DNA of 64,000 bases from Desulfovermiculus sp041686195 (GTDB lineage: Bacteria; Desulfobacterota; Desulfovibrionia; Desulfovibrionales; Desulfothermaceae), in contig JAWLEI010000004.1 in assembly GCA_041686195.1 (NCBI GenBank), forward strand, positions 1 to 64,000. The letters run 5' to 3'. Below, piece by piece: positions 51,289-61,052 of the stretch; the first letter of the stretch is position 1; every line of letters begins with the position of its first letter. Under the pieces are notes generated by a model. That model saw nothing but the letters and a program-made list of their open reading frames with translations, was not told the DNA's origin and made no database searches. The position numbers and the translations under genes were made by a program.

Positions 51289-51330
51289 TAACGTTATACA
51301 TGCTTTGTGTAACGTTGCCGTAACGTTATA
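51289..51330. promoter_or_regulatory. Three TAACGTT boxes upstream of the sigma-54 activator gene
   Basis: TAACGTTATA at 51289-51298, TAACGTT at 51310-51316 and TAACGTTATA at 51321-51330. The AACGTT core is itself a palindrome. They end 24 bases before the activator start and could be its own binding sites (autoregulation) or the upstream activator sites for the divergent sigma-54 promoter about 310 bases away. Confidence 0.6.
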
Positions 51331-51354
51331 GAGGCATTCACATCAGGAGGGGAA

Positions 51355-52767
51355 ATGACGGAAAAGAACCATGCTGTATGGAATGTCCGGTTTCTAAATC
51401 AGATTATGGACTCTATGGCCGAAGGGGTTTTCACCCTGGATACCCAGGGCCGGATTACCTCCTGGAACAGGTCTATGGAGCAAATCACCGGTTACGATTC
51501 ATCCGAGGCCCTGGGACGTTCCTGTGAGATCTTAGGCTTTAGCCGGTGTCTGGGCCGAGTCTGCCCGGCTGATGTCCGTGAGTGCGGGATCCTGGAGCAT
51601 GAGAGCCCGGAAGCCAAGGAATGCGTCCTTAGGCATCGGGAAGGCAGGGATATCCCGGTCATCAAGCAGGCCAGGGTGGTCAAGGACGAGGAGGGACAGG
51701 TTATCGGCATAGTGGAGACTGTGACCGACATGACAGAGCTGCACAAGGCCAGGCACAAGGCGGAAGAAGCCAGGCACCTCCTTTCAGAGCACTACCGCTT
51801 TGCCAATATCCTGGGCAAGAGTCAGGCCATGCAGGAGGTCTTTTCCCGGGTCCGGGCTGCGGCGGACAGCAGGTCCACAGTTCTCATCCACGGAGAGAGC
51901 GGGACCGGAAAGGAGCTCATTGCCAGGGCCATCCACTACAACAGCGAGCAGGCCGAGCAGCCCTTTGTGACCGTTAACTGCTCAGCTTTGACCGAGACCC
52001 TGCTGGAAAGCGAGCTCTTCGGGCACGTCAAGGGCGCGTTCACCGGAGCCGTCAAAGACCGGCGCGGGCGCTTTGAAGAGGCCCATGGAGGTTCGATTTT
52101 CCTGGACGAAATTGGAGAGCTCAGTCCGTCCATTCAGGTGAAGCTGCTCCGTGTTCTTCAGGAACGGGAAGTGGAACGGGTCGGAGAATCCAGATCCCGG
52201 AAAATCGATATCCGGGTTATTGGAGCCACGCATCGCGATCTGGAGTCACTCCTGGCCCAGGGGGCTTTTCGTCAGGACCTTTATTACCGGTTGAAGGTCT
52301 TTCCCATCCATTTGCCCCCGTTGCGAGAAAGGCGGGAGGACCTGCCCCTGCTGGTCAGCCACTTTATTGCCCAGCAGAGCAGGGAAACCGGAAAAAGGAT
52401 TACAGGCATTGAACCTCAGGCCATGCGGCTGATCCTGGATTATGAGTGGCCGGGAAATGTCCGGGAGCTGGAAAATGCTGTTGAACATGCCTTTGTCCTG
52501 GCTTCTCAGGATATGATCAGGGTCAACGACCTGCCCGGAGAGATTGCCTCTATCCGGAAAAACAGGCACCAGGTCAAGGAGGGTCTTGAACAAAAAGCTC
52601 CTGTCCGCAGAGGAGCTGGTTCACAGGTGGATAGAGAACAGCTCTTGGAATTGTTGCACATGTGCCAGTGGAACAAGGCTGAAGTGGCCAGACAGCTGAA
52701 CATCAGTCGAACGGCAGTCTGGAAGTATATGAAGAAATGGAATATTCCCTTAAAGCCTGACAGTTGA
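51355..52767 (+). CDS. Sigma-54-dependent transcriptional activator with Cys-rich PAS domain
   Basis: A 470-residue enhancer-binding protein. The PAS domain (about residues 8-125) contains several cysteines (CEILGFSRCLGRVCPADVREC), suggesting redox or metal sensing. The AAA+ domain (about 148-385) has Walker A GESGTGKE, the sigma-54 contact loop GAFTGA and Walker B GGSIFLDEIGEL. A Fis-type helix-turn-helix ends it (WNKAEVARQLNISRTAVWKYMKKW). The nearest sigma-54 promoter is that of the divergent trxA operon, its likely target. GGAGG precedes ATG 51355. Confidence 0.94.
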   Translation: MTEKNHAVWNVRFLNQIMDSMAEGVFTLDTQGRITSWNRSMEQITGYDSSEALGRSCEILGFSRCLGRVCPADVRECGILEHESPEAKECVLRHREGRDIPVIKQARVVKDEEGQVIGIVETVTDMTELHKARHKAEEARHLLSEHYRFANILGKSQAMQEVFSRVRAAADSRSTVLIHGESGTGKELIARAIHYNSEQAEQPFVTVNCSALTETLLESELFGHVKGAFTGAVKDRRGRFEEAHGGSIFLDEIGELSPSIQVKLLRVLQEREVERVGESRSRKIDIRVIGATHRDLESLLAQGAFRQDLYYRLKVFPIHLPPLRERREDLPLLVSHFIAQQSRETGKRITGIEPQAMRLILDYEWPGNVRELENAVEHAFVLASQDMIRVNDLPGEIASIRKNRHQVKEGLEQKAPVRRGAGSQVDREQLLELLHMCQWNKAEVARQLNISRTAVWKYMKKWNIPLKPDS

Positions 52768-52878
52768 TGTCTCTAGCTGGGTGTGGGCCTCAAAAATGTT
52801 GTCTCAATTTTTGGCAATTCGAACCATCCCTATGGTAAGTTTATGAAGTTCGAATTTTGCGGTGCTGAAGAGGTGTCA

Positions 52879-54456
52879 TTACTCCCGCAGTTTGCAGCCT
52901 TCCAAAGCCTTTCGGGCCAGTCCTGCTCCTGCCTGTTCGTACATATTATAAGCGGTGCAGATGCCAAGCTCAGAGAGTTCTTCCACTTCTTCCGGGTACT
53001 TGGCGATAGCTGCGACCATACATTCAAAACCGTGGTTTTGCAGTTGATGGATGGCGTAGACATTGCCCTGGTGATTGGGCATGGCCAGGATCACGAGTTC
53101 CAGGTCAATGTCCTTTTTCAGCTTGAGCCAGAATTCGGTGTCCAAGGCATCCCCTAAGATCACGTTTCGTCCCTGGGAACGGTTGAAGTCCACGCGGTCC
53201 GGAGCATGCTCCACTCCGCAGAGTGCACTCCCGTAGGTCTGCTGCAACTCATCATAGGCTCCGGTCCCGATGCGGCCCATGCCGAATATCACCGCCCGGA
53301 CCTGGCCCAGCTCAATGGGCGCATCCTGAGGATGGATACGTTCCGGTTCCAGAGGCCGCAGCCAGGCCCCGATTCTTTGATACAAGCCTTCTGCAAAATA
53401 GCTTAAAGGAGAGGACAGGGCAAAGCTGATGCTTACGGTCATGGCCATGATCAAAAGCCAGTCCGGAGCCACCAGGCCCTGGCCAACGGCAATGGCGGCC
53501 ACTATGAGTCCAAATTCGGAAAAGTTGGTCAGGGTGAGAGAGGAAAACAGGCTCGTCCTGGCCCTGAGCCCAAAGCGGCTGACAATTCCGTAATAGATGG
53601 CGGTCTTTATCGGCAGGAGCAGGCAGAGCAAAACCGAGGCCAGAAGCATCTCCAAAGTGGGCAGACCGGTCATGCCGATGGACAGAAAGAATCCCACCAG
53701 CATAAGCTCTTTGAAGCCAAAAAGGGCCTTGGACAGCTCAGAAGCCCTGGAATGGCCGGCAATCAGCACTCCGACAACCAGGGCCCCAAGATCCGGCTTG
53801 AGCCCGACCAGGGAAAAAAACTCAGCACCGACCCCCAGGGCAAAAAAGAGCCCGCAGAGGATGAACAGCTCACCCCGGCCGGACATGTCCAGGAGGCGGT
53901 AGAGGACCGGTCGGAGAAAAGGCAGGGCCAAAACGCTCAAAGCCCATATGCTGGGCACTTTTCCGGCTGAGACGCTTAAGAAGAGCACAGCAAACAGGTC
54001 CTGCATAATCAGGATGCCTATGGCCACCTTGCCGTACAAGGCGGACATGTCCCCTTTGTCTTCCAGGACTTTTACTGCGTAGACCGTACTGGAAAAGGCC
54101 AGGGCGAAGCCCAGGATTGCCAAGGCTGACCAGGAGAGGTCCAAAAACGGAGAGGGCAGGATATATTGTCCTGCAAGCAGGACAGCGCTGATGACCAGAG
54201 TGGAAATGAGCATCTGGGCTGTGGCGCTGGCCCAGATTTCGGGCTTGAGCAGTCCCTTGACGTCCAGCTTGAGGCCGATGGAGAAAAGGAGCATGGTGAT
54301 GCCCAGATCTGAGACCAGGTCCAGGCCGGCAGGCGGGGTAAATCCGGCCATGTTGTAGGCAAATCCGGCCAGGAGGAAACCGACCATGGGCGGCAGCCCA
54401 ATACGGGTCAGAGCGAAGCCGAACGCAAAGGCAAAGCTGATCAGAATAACAAGCAT
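52879..54456 (-). CDS. CPA2-family cation:proton antiporter with TrkA-N domain
   Basis: A 525-residue KefB/YbaL-like antiporter. Twelve or so hydrophobic segments fill residues 1-375, and a Rossmann RCK/TrkA-N domain follows (FGMGRIGTGAYDEL near residue 395) that binds nucleotides and gates transport. K+ or Na+ exchange for H+ is the usual activity. ATG 54456 has AAGGAG 5 bases before it; a GTG two codons earlier overlaps the ribosome site. It converges with the sigma-54 activator gene, 111 bases apart. Confidence 0.9.
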   Translation of the reverse strand: MLVILISFAFAFGFALTRIGLPPMVGFLLAGFAYNMAGFTPPAGLDLVSDLGITMLLFSIGLKLDVKGLLKPEIWASATAQMLISTLVISAVLLAGQYILPSPFLDLSWSALAILGFALAFSSTVYAVKVLEDKGDMSALYGKVAIGILIMQDLFAVLFLSVSAGKVPSIWALSVLALPFLRPVLYRLLDMSGRGELFILCGLFFALGVGAEFFSLVGLKPDLGALVVGVLIAGHSRASELSKALFGFKELMLVGFFLSIGMTGLPTLEMLLASVLLCLLLPIKTAIYYGIVSRFGLRARTSLFSSLTLTNFSEFGLIVAAIAVGQGLVAPDWLLIMAMTVSISFALSSPLSYFAEGLYQRIGAWLRPLEPERIHPQDAPIELGQVRAVIFGMGRIGTGAYDELQQTYGSALCGVEHAPDRVDFNRSQGRNVILGDALDTEFWLKLKKDIDLELVILAMPNHQGNVYAIHQLQNHGFECMVAAIAKYPEEVEELSELGICTAYNMYEQAGAGLARKALEGCKLRE

Positions 54457-54861
54457 ATACACTCCTTTAATTCGCTGGAGCGCATAGTAGGCATAGCAGA
54501 GCTTAAAGGCAAGATCTCATGACCAGTGATATCAGATCCTGATCGGGTGAGGGGCGAATAATCATCCGCCCTCTCGTACCTGGGCGGACACCCAGTTAAA
54601 TACCCTCAAGGGACCCGATTTAACCACCCATTAAAAGGCCCGCCCCTACGGCTGTTAAGCCAATCGTGGTTAAAATCGTAGGGGCGAAGCTTGTCTTCGC
54701 CCGCAAGGCCGAGTAAAGCGAGGCATGAATATTCTTTCTGGATTCCAGTTTCATACGAGCGCCGCTATAGGCTGGACATTCTGAAGAGGCCTGGCCCTCG
54801 GAGAGGACCGGCCTACGGAAAGACCATGGGCCGGGCTGTGCCGGGCGCCCTCCTCGACTGT
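54457..54861. repeat. Repeat mosaic upstream of the antiporter gene
   Basis: Contains two family E modules, GGGGCGAATAATCATCCGCCC (54551-54571) and GGGGCGAAGCTTGTCTTCGCCC-like (54681-54702), a degenerate CAGTTTCATACGAGCGCCGC module (54746-54765) and a GGCCCTCGGAGAGGACCGGC module of family F (about 54792-54812). I see no gene. The antiporter promoter must lie at its left end but is not clear. Confidence 0.65.
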
Positions 54862-55488
54862 TTATCCCAGGACCTTGTACACGCACATCTTGGCCCGGAC
54901 TTTGTCCTGGTAATACTCTTCGTCCCGCATCTCCAGGAGTTCCCAGGCTCCTTCGGATTCCAGGCGGACCATCTCTTTCCGGTACCCGTAATCCTCATAA
55001 GAGCCTTCTCGAATGGTAAAACAAATGAAGCCTCCAGGTCTGGTGATCCGGATGAGCTCAGAAAAGGCTTCTGATGTGACATGGGCATAGGTAAATGTGC
55101 CTGCACTCACCACAGCGTCATAGGCATTGTCTGGTATGGATAAGGGTTTGCTGAGATCGGCATTGATCCGTCTGGTGTACACACCTTTTTGACCAGCCAA
55201 GTCCAGCATGTCCTGGGAATAGTCCAGGCCTTCCAGGTTAATATAGCCCAAAGAGTACAGGACCTGGCCAACCAGACCGGTTCCGCAGCCGGCATCCAGG
55301 ATATTCAGGGAATTGTCTCCGTCAAGGTAGCCATCCAGGAGTTCGGCACAGATCCTGTAGCCCACATAGCCGAAGTCCCGGACCGTGTTTTGATCGTAAT
55401 CAGGGGCCCACTCCTGGTAGGCATGCATAAGCTCCTCATGATCGCTGGCATTGTAGACTTTATCCAATACAGCCTTGTCAATAGTCAT
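54862..55488 (-). CDS. Class I SAM-dependent methyltransferase
   Basis: A 208-residue methyltransferase. SAM-binding motif I is ILDAGCGTGLVGQVL (about residues 64-78); the acidic loop LEGLDYSQDML, motif II-like AYDAVVSAGTFTYAH and IRITRPGGFICFTI follow. The first 60 residues form a helical cap (HAYQEWAPDYD), as in small-molecule methyltransferases related to the Williams-Beuren-type family. Substrate is unknown. The start ATG 55488 follows AAGGAGG by 7 bases; a longer frame to 55701 lacks support. Confidence 0.88.
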   Translation of the reverse strand: MTIDKAVLDKVYNASDHEELMHAYQEWAPDYDQNTVRDFGYVGYRICAELLDGYLDGDNSLNILDAGCGTGLVGQVLYSLGYINLEGLDYSQDMLDLAGQKGVYTRRINADLSKPLSIPDNAYDAVVSAGTFTYAHVTSEAFSELIRITRPGGFICFTIREGSYEDYGYRKEMVRLESEGAWELLEMRDEEYYQDKVRAKMCVYKVLG

Positions 55489-55714
55489 GGGATATCCTCC
55501 TTGTTTCACAAAGGATTGGAAAAAATACGAGAAAAAACTTGGGCTGAACAGTATATTCTCAGGCAAGAATTCAGAAGAGCATATTTGGCACAGTAAACAA
55601 GAAAACGTTTGCAGGTCAGTTAGGCTGGATTTAGAAGTGAATTCTTGATAGTTACGAGCAGACTCTTCCTTCTCGGCACAAACCAGAATAACATATAACA
55701 AAAATTGTTCTGAA

Positions 55715-55759
55715 GATCAAATCCAAGGGGCGATTGGCAATCGCCCCTTGGATTTGATC
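55715..55759. terminator. Perfect 21-bp hairpin after the DUF4197 gene
   Basis: 55715-55735 pairs with 55739-55759 without mismatch (core AAGGGGCGATT / AATCGCCCCTT), loop GGC, with A/T-rich ends. It lies 3 bases beyond the DUF4197 stop. The core belongs to the GGGGCGA...TCGCCCC repeat type (family E), so a repeat module may have been taken over as a terminator. Confidence 0.85.
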
Positions 55760-55762
55760 ATA

Positions 55763-56509
55763 TTAACGGCCAAAAACAGTTTGCAATAGCTCAGTGGTGC
55801 GCTTTGCGGGATCCTTTCGAATGGCTGCTTCTTCTTGAGCCAGGAGGGTAAAAATTCCTTCCAGGGTCTTGTCCAGAGTGTAGGTCGTTATGTCCGCATT
55901 GACTTCTGGAACAAGGGGGATGGAGTTGTACCTCTCCATGGCCTGCTCGTAAGTTTTGACGGCCCCCACTTGAGACAGGGTGTCCTGCACAGTGGGCTTC
56001 ATCTCCGAGGCCAGGGGGACACTCATTTTGTCTTCAAAGTATCTGGTGGCGGCGTCGTCCGGACCATTGTAGATAGTGCGTACATCTTCCATGGTCATCT
56101 CAGAAATGGCCTGGAAGAACATGTCCTTAGCCTTGGGAGTTGCCCTTTCTGCTGCTTGATTGAGTTTGAGTTCCAGGTTATCAAGCATGGAAGAGGCCCC
56201 GACCTTGCTCAAGGTGGACTGGACCCTGTCCAGGGAGGATGGAAGGGGGATATGGAGTTCAGAATTATTGAAAAATCCCCCTGGCTGGCCAAGCTCATCC
56301 ACCACATTGGCTGTTCCTACCTTGAGGGCTTCTTTTAGACCCTGACCTACAGTCTCATCATTTAATTGCTCATCTTGTGATTTGGAAGTGACCTGTTCCA
56401 AAGCCTGTTTTCCTTTTTCCAGCCAGGATTGGGCCTTGAGTTCTGTACTCAAGGGAAAACACAAAAGTGCTGTGACGCATACAATACAGGCGAAGCATTG
56501 AATGTTCAT
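55763..56509 (-). CDS. DUF4197 family exported protein
   Basis: A 248-residue protein with an N-terminal signal peptide (about residues 1-26, hydrophobic core then ELKAQS) and a helical DUF4197 body: GQGLKEALKVGTANVV, GFFNNSELHIPLP, and KDMFFQAISEMTMEDVRTIYNG are family signatures. It is presumably periplasmic. Function is unknown. It is monocistronic and divergent from the metallophosphoesterase gene. Confidence 0.88.
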   Translation of the reverse strand: MNIQCFACIVCVTALLCFPLSTELKAQSWLEKGKQALEQVTSKSQDEQLNDETVGQGLKEALKVGTANVVDELGQPGGFFNNSELHIPLPSSLDRVQSTLSKVGASSMLDNLELKLNQAAERATPKAKDMFFQAISEMTMEDVRTIYNGPDDAATRYFEDKMSVPLASEMKPTVQDTLSQVGAVKTYEQAMERYNSIPLVPEVNADITTYTLDKTLEGIFTLLAQEEAAIRKDPAKRTTELLQTVFGR

Positions 56510-56635
56510 ATCTGTCTCCTATAGTCAAAGAGCATAAAACAGAATACAAAGTATGCGCAAGAGAAAACATAAGTTGGGCCTATATTTTGCACTGAGGCTT
56601 TATCCAGCAAAAATGCGGATACAGCAGGAGCTCTT

Positions 56636-57868
56636 ATGATCAGTTTCCTTCTGGCTTTTTTAGTTGTCTATACCGGTATGCATGCCGTGGTATTCTTCCG
56701 GCTGCAGCCGCTGCTTCCTCAGACCTTGCCTTTGAGATGTCTTCTGGGAAGTTTTCTGCTTTTCATGATTTGTGCTCCCGTCCTGACACATCTGCTTGAT
56801 GAGTCAGGTTATTATTTTGGAGCCTCGGTCCTGGCCTGGACGGGGTTTACCTGGATGGGCTTTGTGTTTACAGCCTTTAGCCTGGGAGTCTTTTTTTACT
56901 GCCTGGAGGGCATGTCTTTCATTGTTCAATCTCTTACTTCCTCCCCGGGCAGAACTCTTCTTGGACCACGTTCAAAGGCCTGGCTGCTGCTGGGGATTAC
57001 GGCCGGGGCTTTGGGGATAGGATTTCTGCAGACCCAGGATATTCGCATCAACGAGATCCATATCCCTTCTCCTCAGTTATCCTCAAGCAAGGGCAGCATG
57101 ACCCTGGTCCAGATCAGCGACCTCCATCTTGGATTGCTGGCTGGAGAAAAGAGAGTGCAGAAGATTTCTGCTCTCCTTGAAGACATCCAACCGGATATTC
57201 TGGTCTGTACCGGGGACCTCCTGGACAGCAATCCAAAGGGCCTTGCCGAGTTGGTGCCTCTGCTGCGGGCTTTTCCGGCCGCCTGGGGCAAGTTTGCCGT
57301 GACCGGGAACCATGAGCTGTATGTAGGTCTGGATGCGGCCAGAAATTATTTTCGCCGGGCAGGGTTTATTGTTCTAGATGGCCGGATGTGGCACAGAAAT
57401 GGGATTGCCCTGGCCGGGGTGAGCTATAGCCGGAATCAGGACTGCAACGCAGAGAGGAAAGTAGTGGAGGGATTCAAGGCAAAAGATTTCAATGTACTTT
57501 TAAAACACAGTCCCCGGGTTTGTCCTGATTCGGTCGGAGCTTTTGATCTGCAGCTCTCAGGCCATACGCACAAAGGACAAATCTTTCCTTTCAGCCTGCT
57601 CGTCAAGGCAGTATATCCCTATCTGGCCGGAATGTATTCTCTGTCCAGAGATTCGGTAATCTATGTCAATCCCGGAACAGGTACCTGGGGACCGCAGATG
57701 CGATTGTTAACCAGGCCGGAAATCACCGTCTTTTCTGTTCAAGCTGATCAACATCCCCATGCCAGGAACAGGAGTCGCAAAAGACCTCCCGACCGGGATG
57801 GAGTTCTGACTGTGCGTCCAGCCCACTCTCAAAAACACACCCTTCGCTCCTCAACTCAAACCTATTGA
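56636..57868 (+). CDS. Membrane metallophosphoesterase, YkuE/YaeI-like
   Basis: A 410-residue calcineurin-like phosphoesterase. Four hydrophobic segments occupy the first 130 residues; the catalytic domain has the metal motifs QISDLHLG (about 159-166), CTGDLLDS, TGNHELY (about 222-228) and GHTHKGQ (about 310-316). Similar enzymes hydrolyse UDP-diacylglucosamine or other phosphoesters at the membrane. The family normally ends near the PEITVFSVQ stretch; here the frame runs on for about 40 more residues, antisense to the zinc-ribbon gene at 57723-57935, and that tail may not be functional. Confidence 0.87.
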   Translation: MISFLLAFLVVYTGMHAVVFFRLQPLLPQTLPLRCLLGSFLLFMICAPVLTHLLDESGYYFGASVLAWTGFTWMGFVFTAFSLGVFFYCLEGMSFIVQSLTSSPGRTLLGPRSKAWLLLGITAGALGIGFLQTQDIRINEIHIPSPQLSSSKGSMTLVQISDLHLGLLAGEKRVQKISALLEDIQPDILVCTGDLLDSNPKGLAELVPLLRAFPAAWGKFAVTGNHELYVGLDAARNYFRRAGFIVLDGRMWHRNGIALAGVSYSRNQDCNAERKVVEGFKAKDFNVLLKHSPRVCPDSVGAFDLQLSGHTHKGQIFPFSLLVKAVYPYLAGMYSLSRDSVIYVNPGTGTWGPQMRLLTRPEITVFSVQADQHPHARNRSRKRPPDRDGVLTVRPAHSQKHTLRSSTQTY

Positions 57869-57935
57869 CTTCATACTCATCTGCGGGATCACGGACGAAA
57901 AAAAACCGCGATCCACATAAGGGGCATTTGTCCAT
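57723..57935 (-). CDS. Small zinc-ribbon protein
   Basis: A 70-residue protein beginning MDKCPLCGSRFFFVRDPADE with a CxxC pair (Cys4, Cys7), and a second CxxC pair in VFCDSCSWHG near residue 52. The four cysteines should bind one zinc. Similar small proteins occur in other deltaproteobacteria; function is unknown. The start ATG 57935 fits the motif; a longer frame to 58004 is not supported. Its 3' 146 bases lie antisense to the tail of the metallophosphoesterase gene. Confidence 0.75.
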   Translation of the reverse strand: MDKCPLCGSRFFFVRDPADEYEVNRFELRSEGCVFESGLDAQSELHPGREVFCDSCSWHGDVDQLEQKRR

Positions 57936-58010
57936 GTATATCTTTTCCCTGTATATTATCATATTATCCAGGAATGCCCGCAAAAACATCATTCTTGCAG
58001 GCAATCCCAG

Positions 58011-58451
58011 CTACCCTAATTTTTGGCCAATAGCCTGACCATAGTCCTGGCAGGCCTTGGTGCCTTCCTCGGTGGCGATCATCTTTTCAGTAATCAAGAA
58101 ATGACCCATGTCGGTCATATTCATACCATACACATTTTCCATGGTATCGAAAATAATGGAGGCTGCATCCCCGGAATGGGTGTAGGAACCAAAAGCACCA
58201 CCTATCTTGCCCTCAAGGCCGGCATCTTTGGCCAGGAACAGAAACTGCTTCATGCCCTGAGTTATATCCCGGTGGTAGGTGGGGCACCCAAAGATATAGG
58301 CATCATAACCATGGAGATCTTGCGGTTTTTTGATTTCTGCCACCTTTTTCAGTTCCGCCTGGTGACCGGCCATGCGCAGACCTTCGGCAATATACTCGGC
58401 CATGGTCTTGGTATTTCCAGTCCGACTGACATAGGCGATGAGTGCCTTCAT
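58011..58451 (-). CDS. Flavodoxin
   Basis: A 146-residue flavodoxin fold protein. The FMN phosphate loop is SRTGNTKTMAEYI (residues 10-22), and the later loops GCPTYHRD and GSYTHSGDAAS flank the isoalloxazine. It probably transfers electrons, perhaps in place of ferredoxin under iron limitation. AAGGAG lies 8 bases before ATG 58451; an in-frame ATG two codons upstream (58457) is too close to it. The stop is 76 bases from the zinc-ribbon gene on the same strand. Confidence 0.9.
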   Translation of the reverse strand: MKALIAYVSRTGNTKTMAEYIAEGLRMAGHQAELKKVAEIKKPQDLHGYDAYIFGCPTYHRDITQGMKQFLFLAKDAGLEGKIGGAFGSYTHSGDAASIIFDTMENVYGMNMTDMGHFLITEKMIATEEGTKACQDYGQAIGQKLG

Positions 58452-58587
58452 ATTCATGTCTCCTTGCCTGTAAGGTTTCCCAGAGCAACGCCCTGGTATT
58501 TCGAGAGAGAATTCGATGCACAGTCAATTTATATTCTGAGTATCCAAAACAAATCTTGATATGTCAATAATAATTAATATCATCAAA

Positions 58588-58623
58588 ATATTGAGGCCCT
58601 GCCAGAACCAAGGGCCTCAATAT
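58588..58623 (-). terminator. Terminator of the acetoacetate operon
   Basis: ATATTGAGGCCCT (58588-58600) pairs perfectly with AGGGCCTCAATAT (58611-58623), loop of 10. On the minus strand it is followed by a T-rich stretch (TTTTGATGATATT). It lies one base beyond the ligase stop codon. Confidence 0.87.
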
Positions 58624-58624
58624 G

Positions 58625-60011
<1,387 letters not shown>

Positions 60012-60285
60012 AGTTCCCTCCTCTGGAGAGTTAAAAGTCAATTTTGCCTCCGGCAAATCTGACATATTTTTTGCCCCAAAGAGGGCAAAAAAAGAAAAAT
60101 TCGCCGGATTGATCATCAATGAAACATACCAAGAGAACCGCGATAGATTCAAAATTGAGTGGAAGATAACCTCTTCATCCTGCCAGTCTGGAGCCTGGAG
60201 ATCCCAGACGGCAAAGCCAACGGTTCATAAGTTATCTTCTTGTTTCATGCGAGCGCCTCTGGTTGCGCTGAAGCTGTTATCGGTC
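60012..60285. repeat. Repeat block with family A copy 5
   Basis: Family A copy 5 covers 60042-60125 with central stem TTTTTTGCCC / GGGCAAAAAA and loop CAAAGA, ending TTGATCATCAATGAAACA. It is followed by the GGAGCCTGGAGATCCC and GACGGCAAAGCCAA module (about 60184-60222, shared with 29446) and the CTTGTTTCATGCGAG module of family D (60239-60253). It separates the alpha/beta hydrolase and ligase genes of one operon. Confidence 0.75.
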
Positions 60286-61038
60286 TCAGAGCGTCTCCAA
60301 AAAATCCTTGATGGTCCGGTTGCAGGCTTCTGCTTGCTCCCACATAACCATATGTCCGGCCTGAGGGATGATCTCCAGTCTGGAGTCAGGCAGATGCTGG
60401 TGCAGGTATTGGGAGTATTTGACCGGAGTGAGCTGGTCCTGTGCACCGCAGAGGATCAAAGTCGGGGTCTTGATTTCGGAGATGCGCTGCATGCAGTCAA
60501 AGTGGTCACAGGCCACAAAGTCGTGGTATCGGACTTCCGGGCTGGTCAGGCTGAACTCCTTTTCCGCCTCCTGCCTGATGGAATCCGGAGTCTGGGGGGC
60601 ATAGGCATACTCGGCAAATGATGCCCCTTCTCTGGCCCGAACCAATACTTCCTCTGTCACCCGCAACCTGGCTCCGGTGCCAATCAGGATCATTGCCCGG
60701 AGCAGATCAGGGTTGGTCAGGGCCACTGTCTGGGTGATGGCTCCGCCCATGGAATGTCCGGCCAAAACACACTGCGCGCATCCCAGTTCATGAATAAAGT
60801 CAACAACCCATTGGGCGTAGGCTTGTATGCTGTTTTCCCCTGTGCCTCCGGATCGGGCATGACCGGGCAGATCCAGAGCCAGCTGGAAACAGCCGTTTAT
60901 GTGCAGAGCCAGCTGGTTGGACCACAGATGCGAGGATCCCCCGGCTCCGTGGATAAAAAGAACAGGAAGTTCATCTGGACCGGCATGCGGCGATATTTGG
61001 TAAAAGAGAGTGCAATTTCCCAGTGTCACTTCAGGCAT
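60286..61038 (-). CDS. Alpha/beta hydrolase
   Basis: A 250-residue alpha/beta-fold hydrolase. The oxyanion stretch is LFIHGAGGSSHLW, the nucleophile Ser is in AGHSMGGAITQ (about residue 95), the acid lies in LILCGAQDQLTP and the His in PQAGHMVMWEQ. The layout matches 3-oxoadipate enol-lactonase/esterase-like proteins. It is 14 bases after the SDR gene in the same operon, so it may act on an ester or thioester intermediate; the substrate is unknown. Confidence 0.85.
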   Translation of the reverse strand: MPEVTLGNCTLFYQISPHAGPDELPVLFIHGAGGSSHLWSNQLALHINGCFQLALDLPGHARSGGTGENSIQAYAQWVVDFIHELGCAQCVLAGHSMGGAITQTVALTNPDLLRAMILIGTGARLRVTEEVLVRAREGASFAEYAYAPQTPDSIRQEAEKEFSLTSPEVRYHDFVACDHFDCMQRISEIKTPTLILCGAQDQLTPVKYSQYLHQHLPDSRLEIIPQAGHMVMWEQAEACNRTIKDFLETL

Positions 61039-61052
61039 GGCATTCTCCTGTT

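Larger units (their letters stand above)
50913..51354. other. Regulatory and repeat region between trxA and its divergent activator
   Basis: This gap of 442 bases has the sigma-54 promoter for trxA (50971-50987), a family B core CCAGTTTGATC...GTGAAACTGG (51051-51075), a family C block (51081-51187), the CTCGTTTTATACGAG module family D (51200-51214), family A copy 4 (51216-51288, stem partly decayed: TTTTTGAGC / GCCCAAAAA), and three TAACGTT boxes (51289-51330). No gene is supported. Confidence 0.75.
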
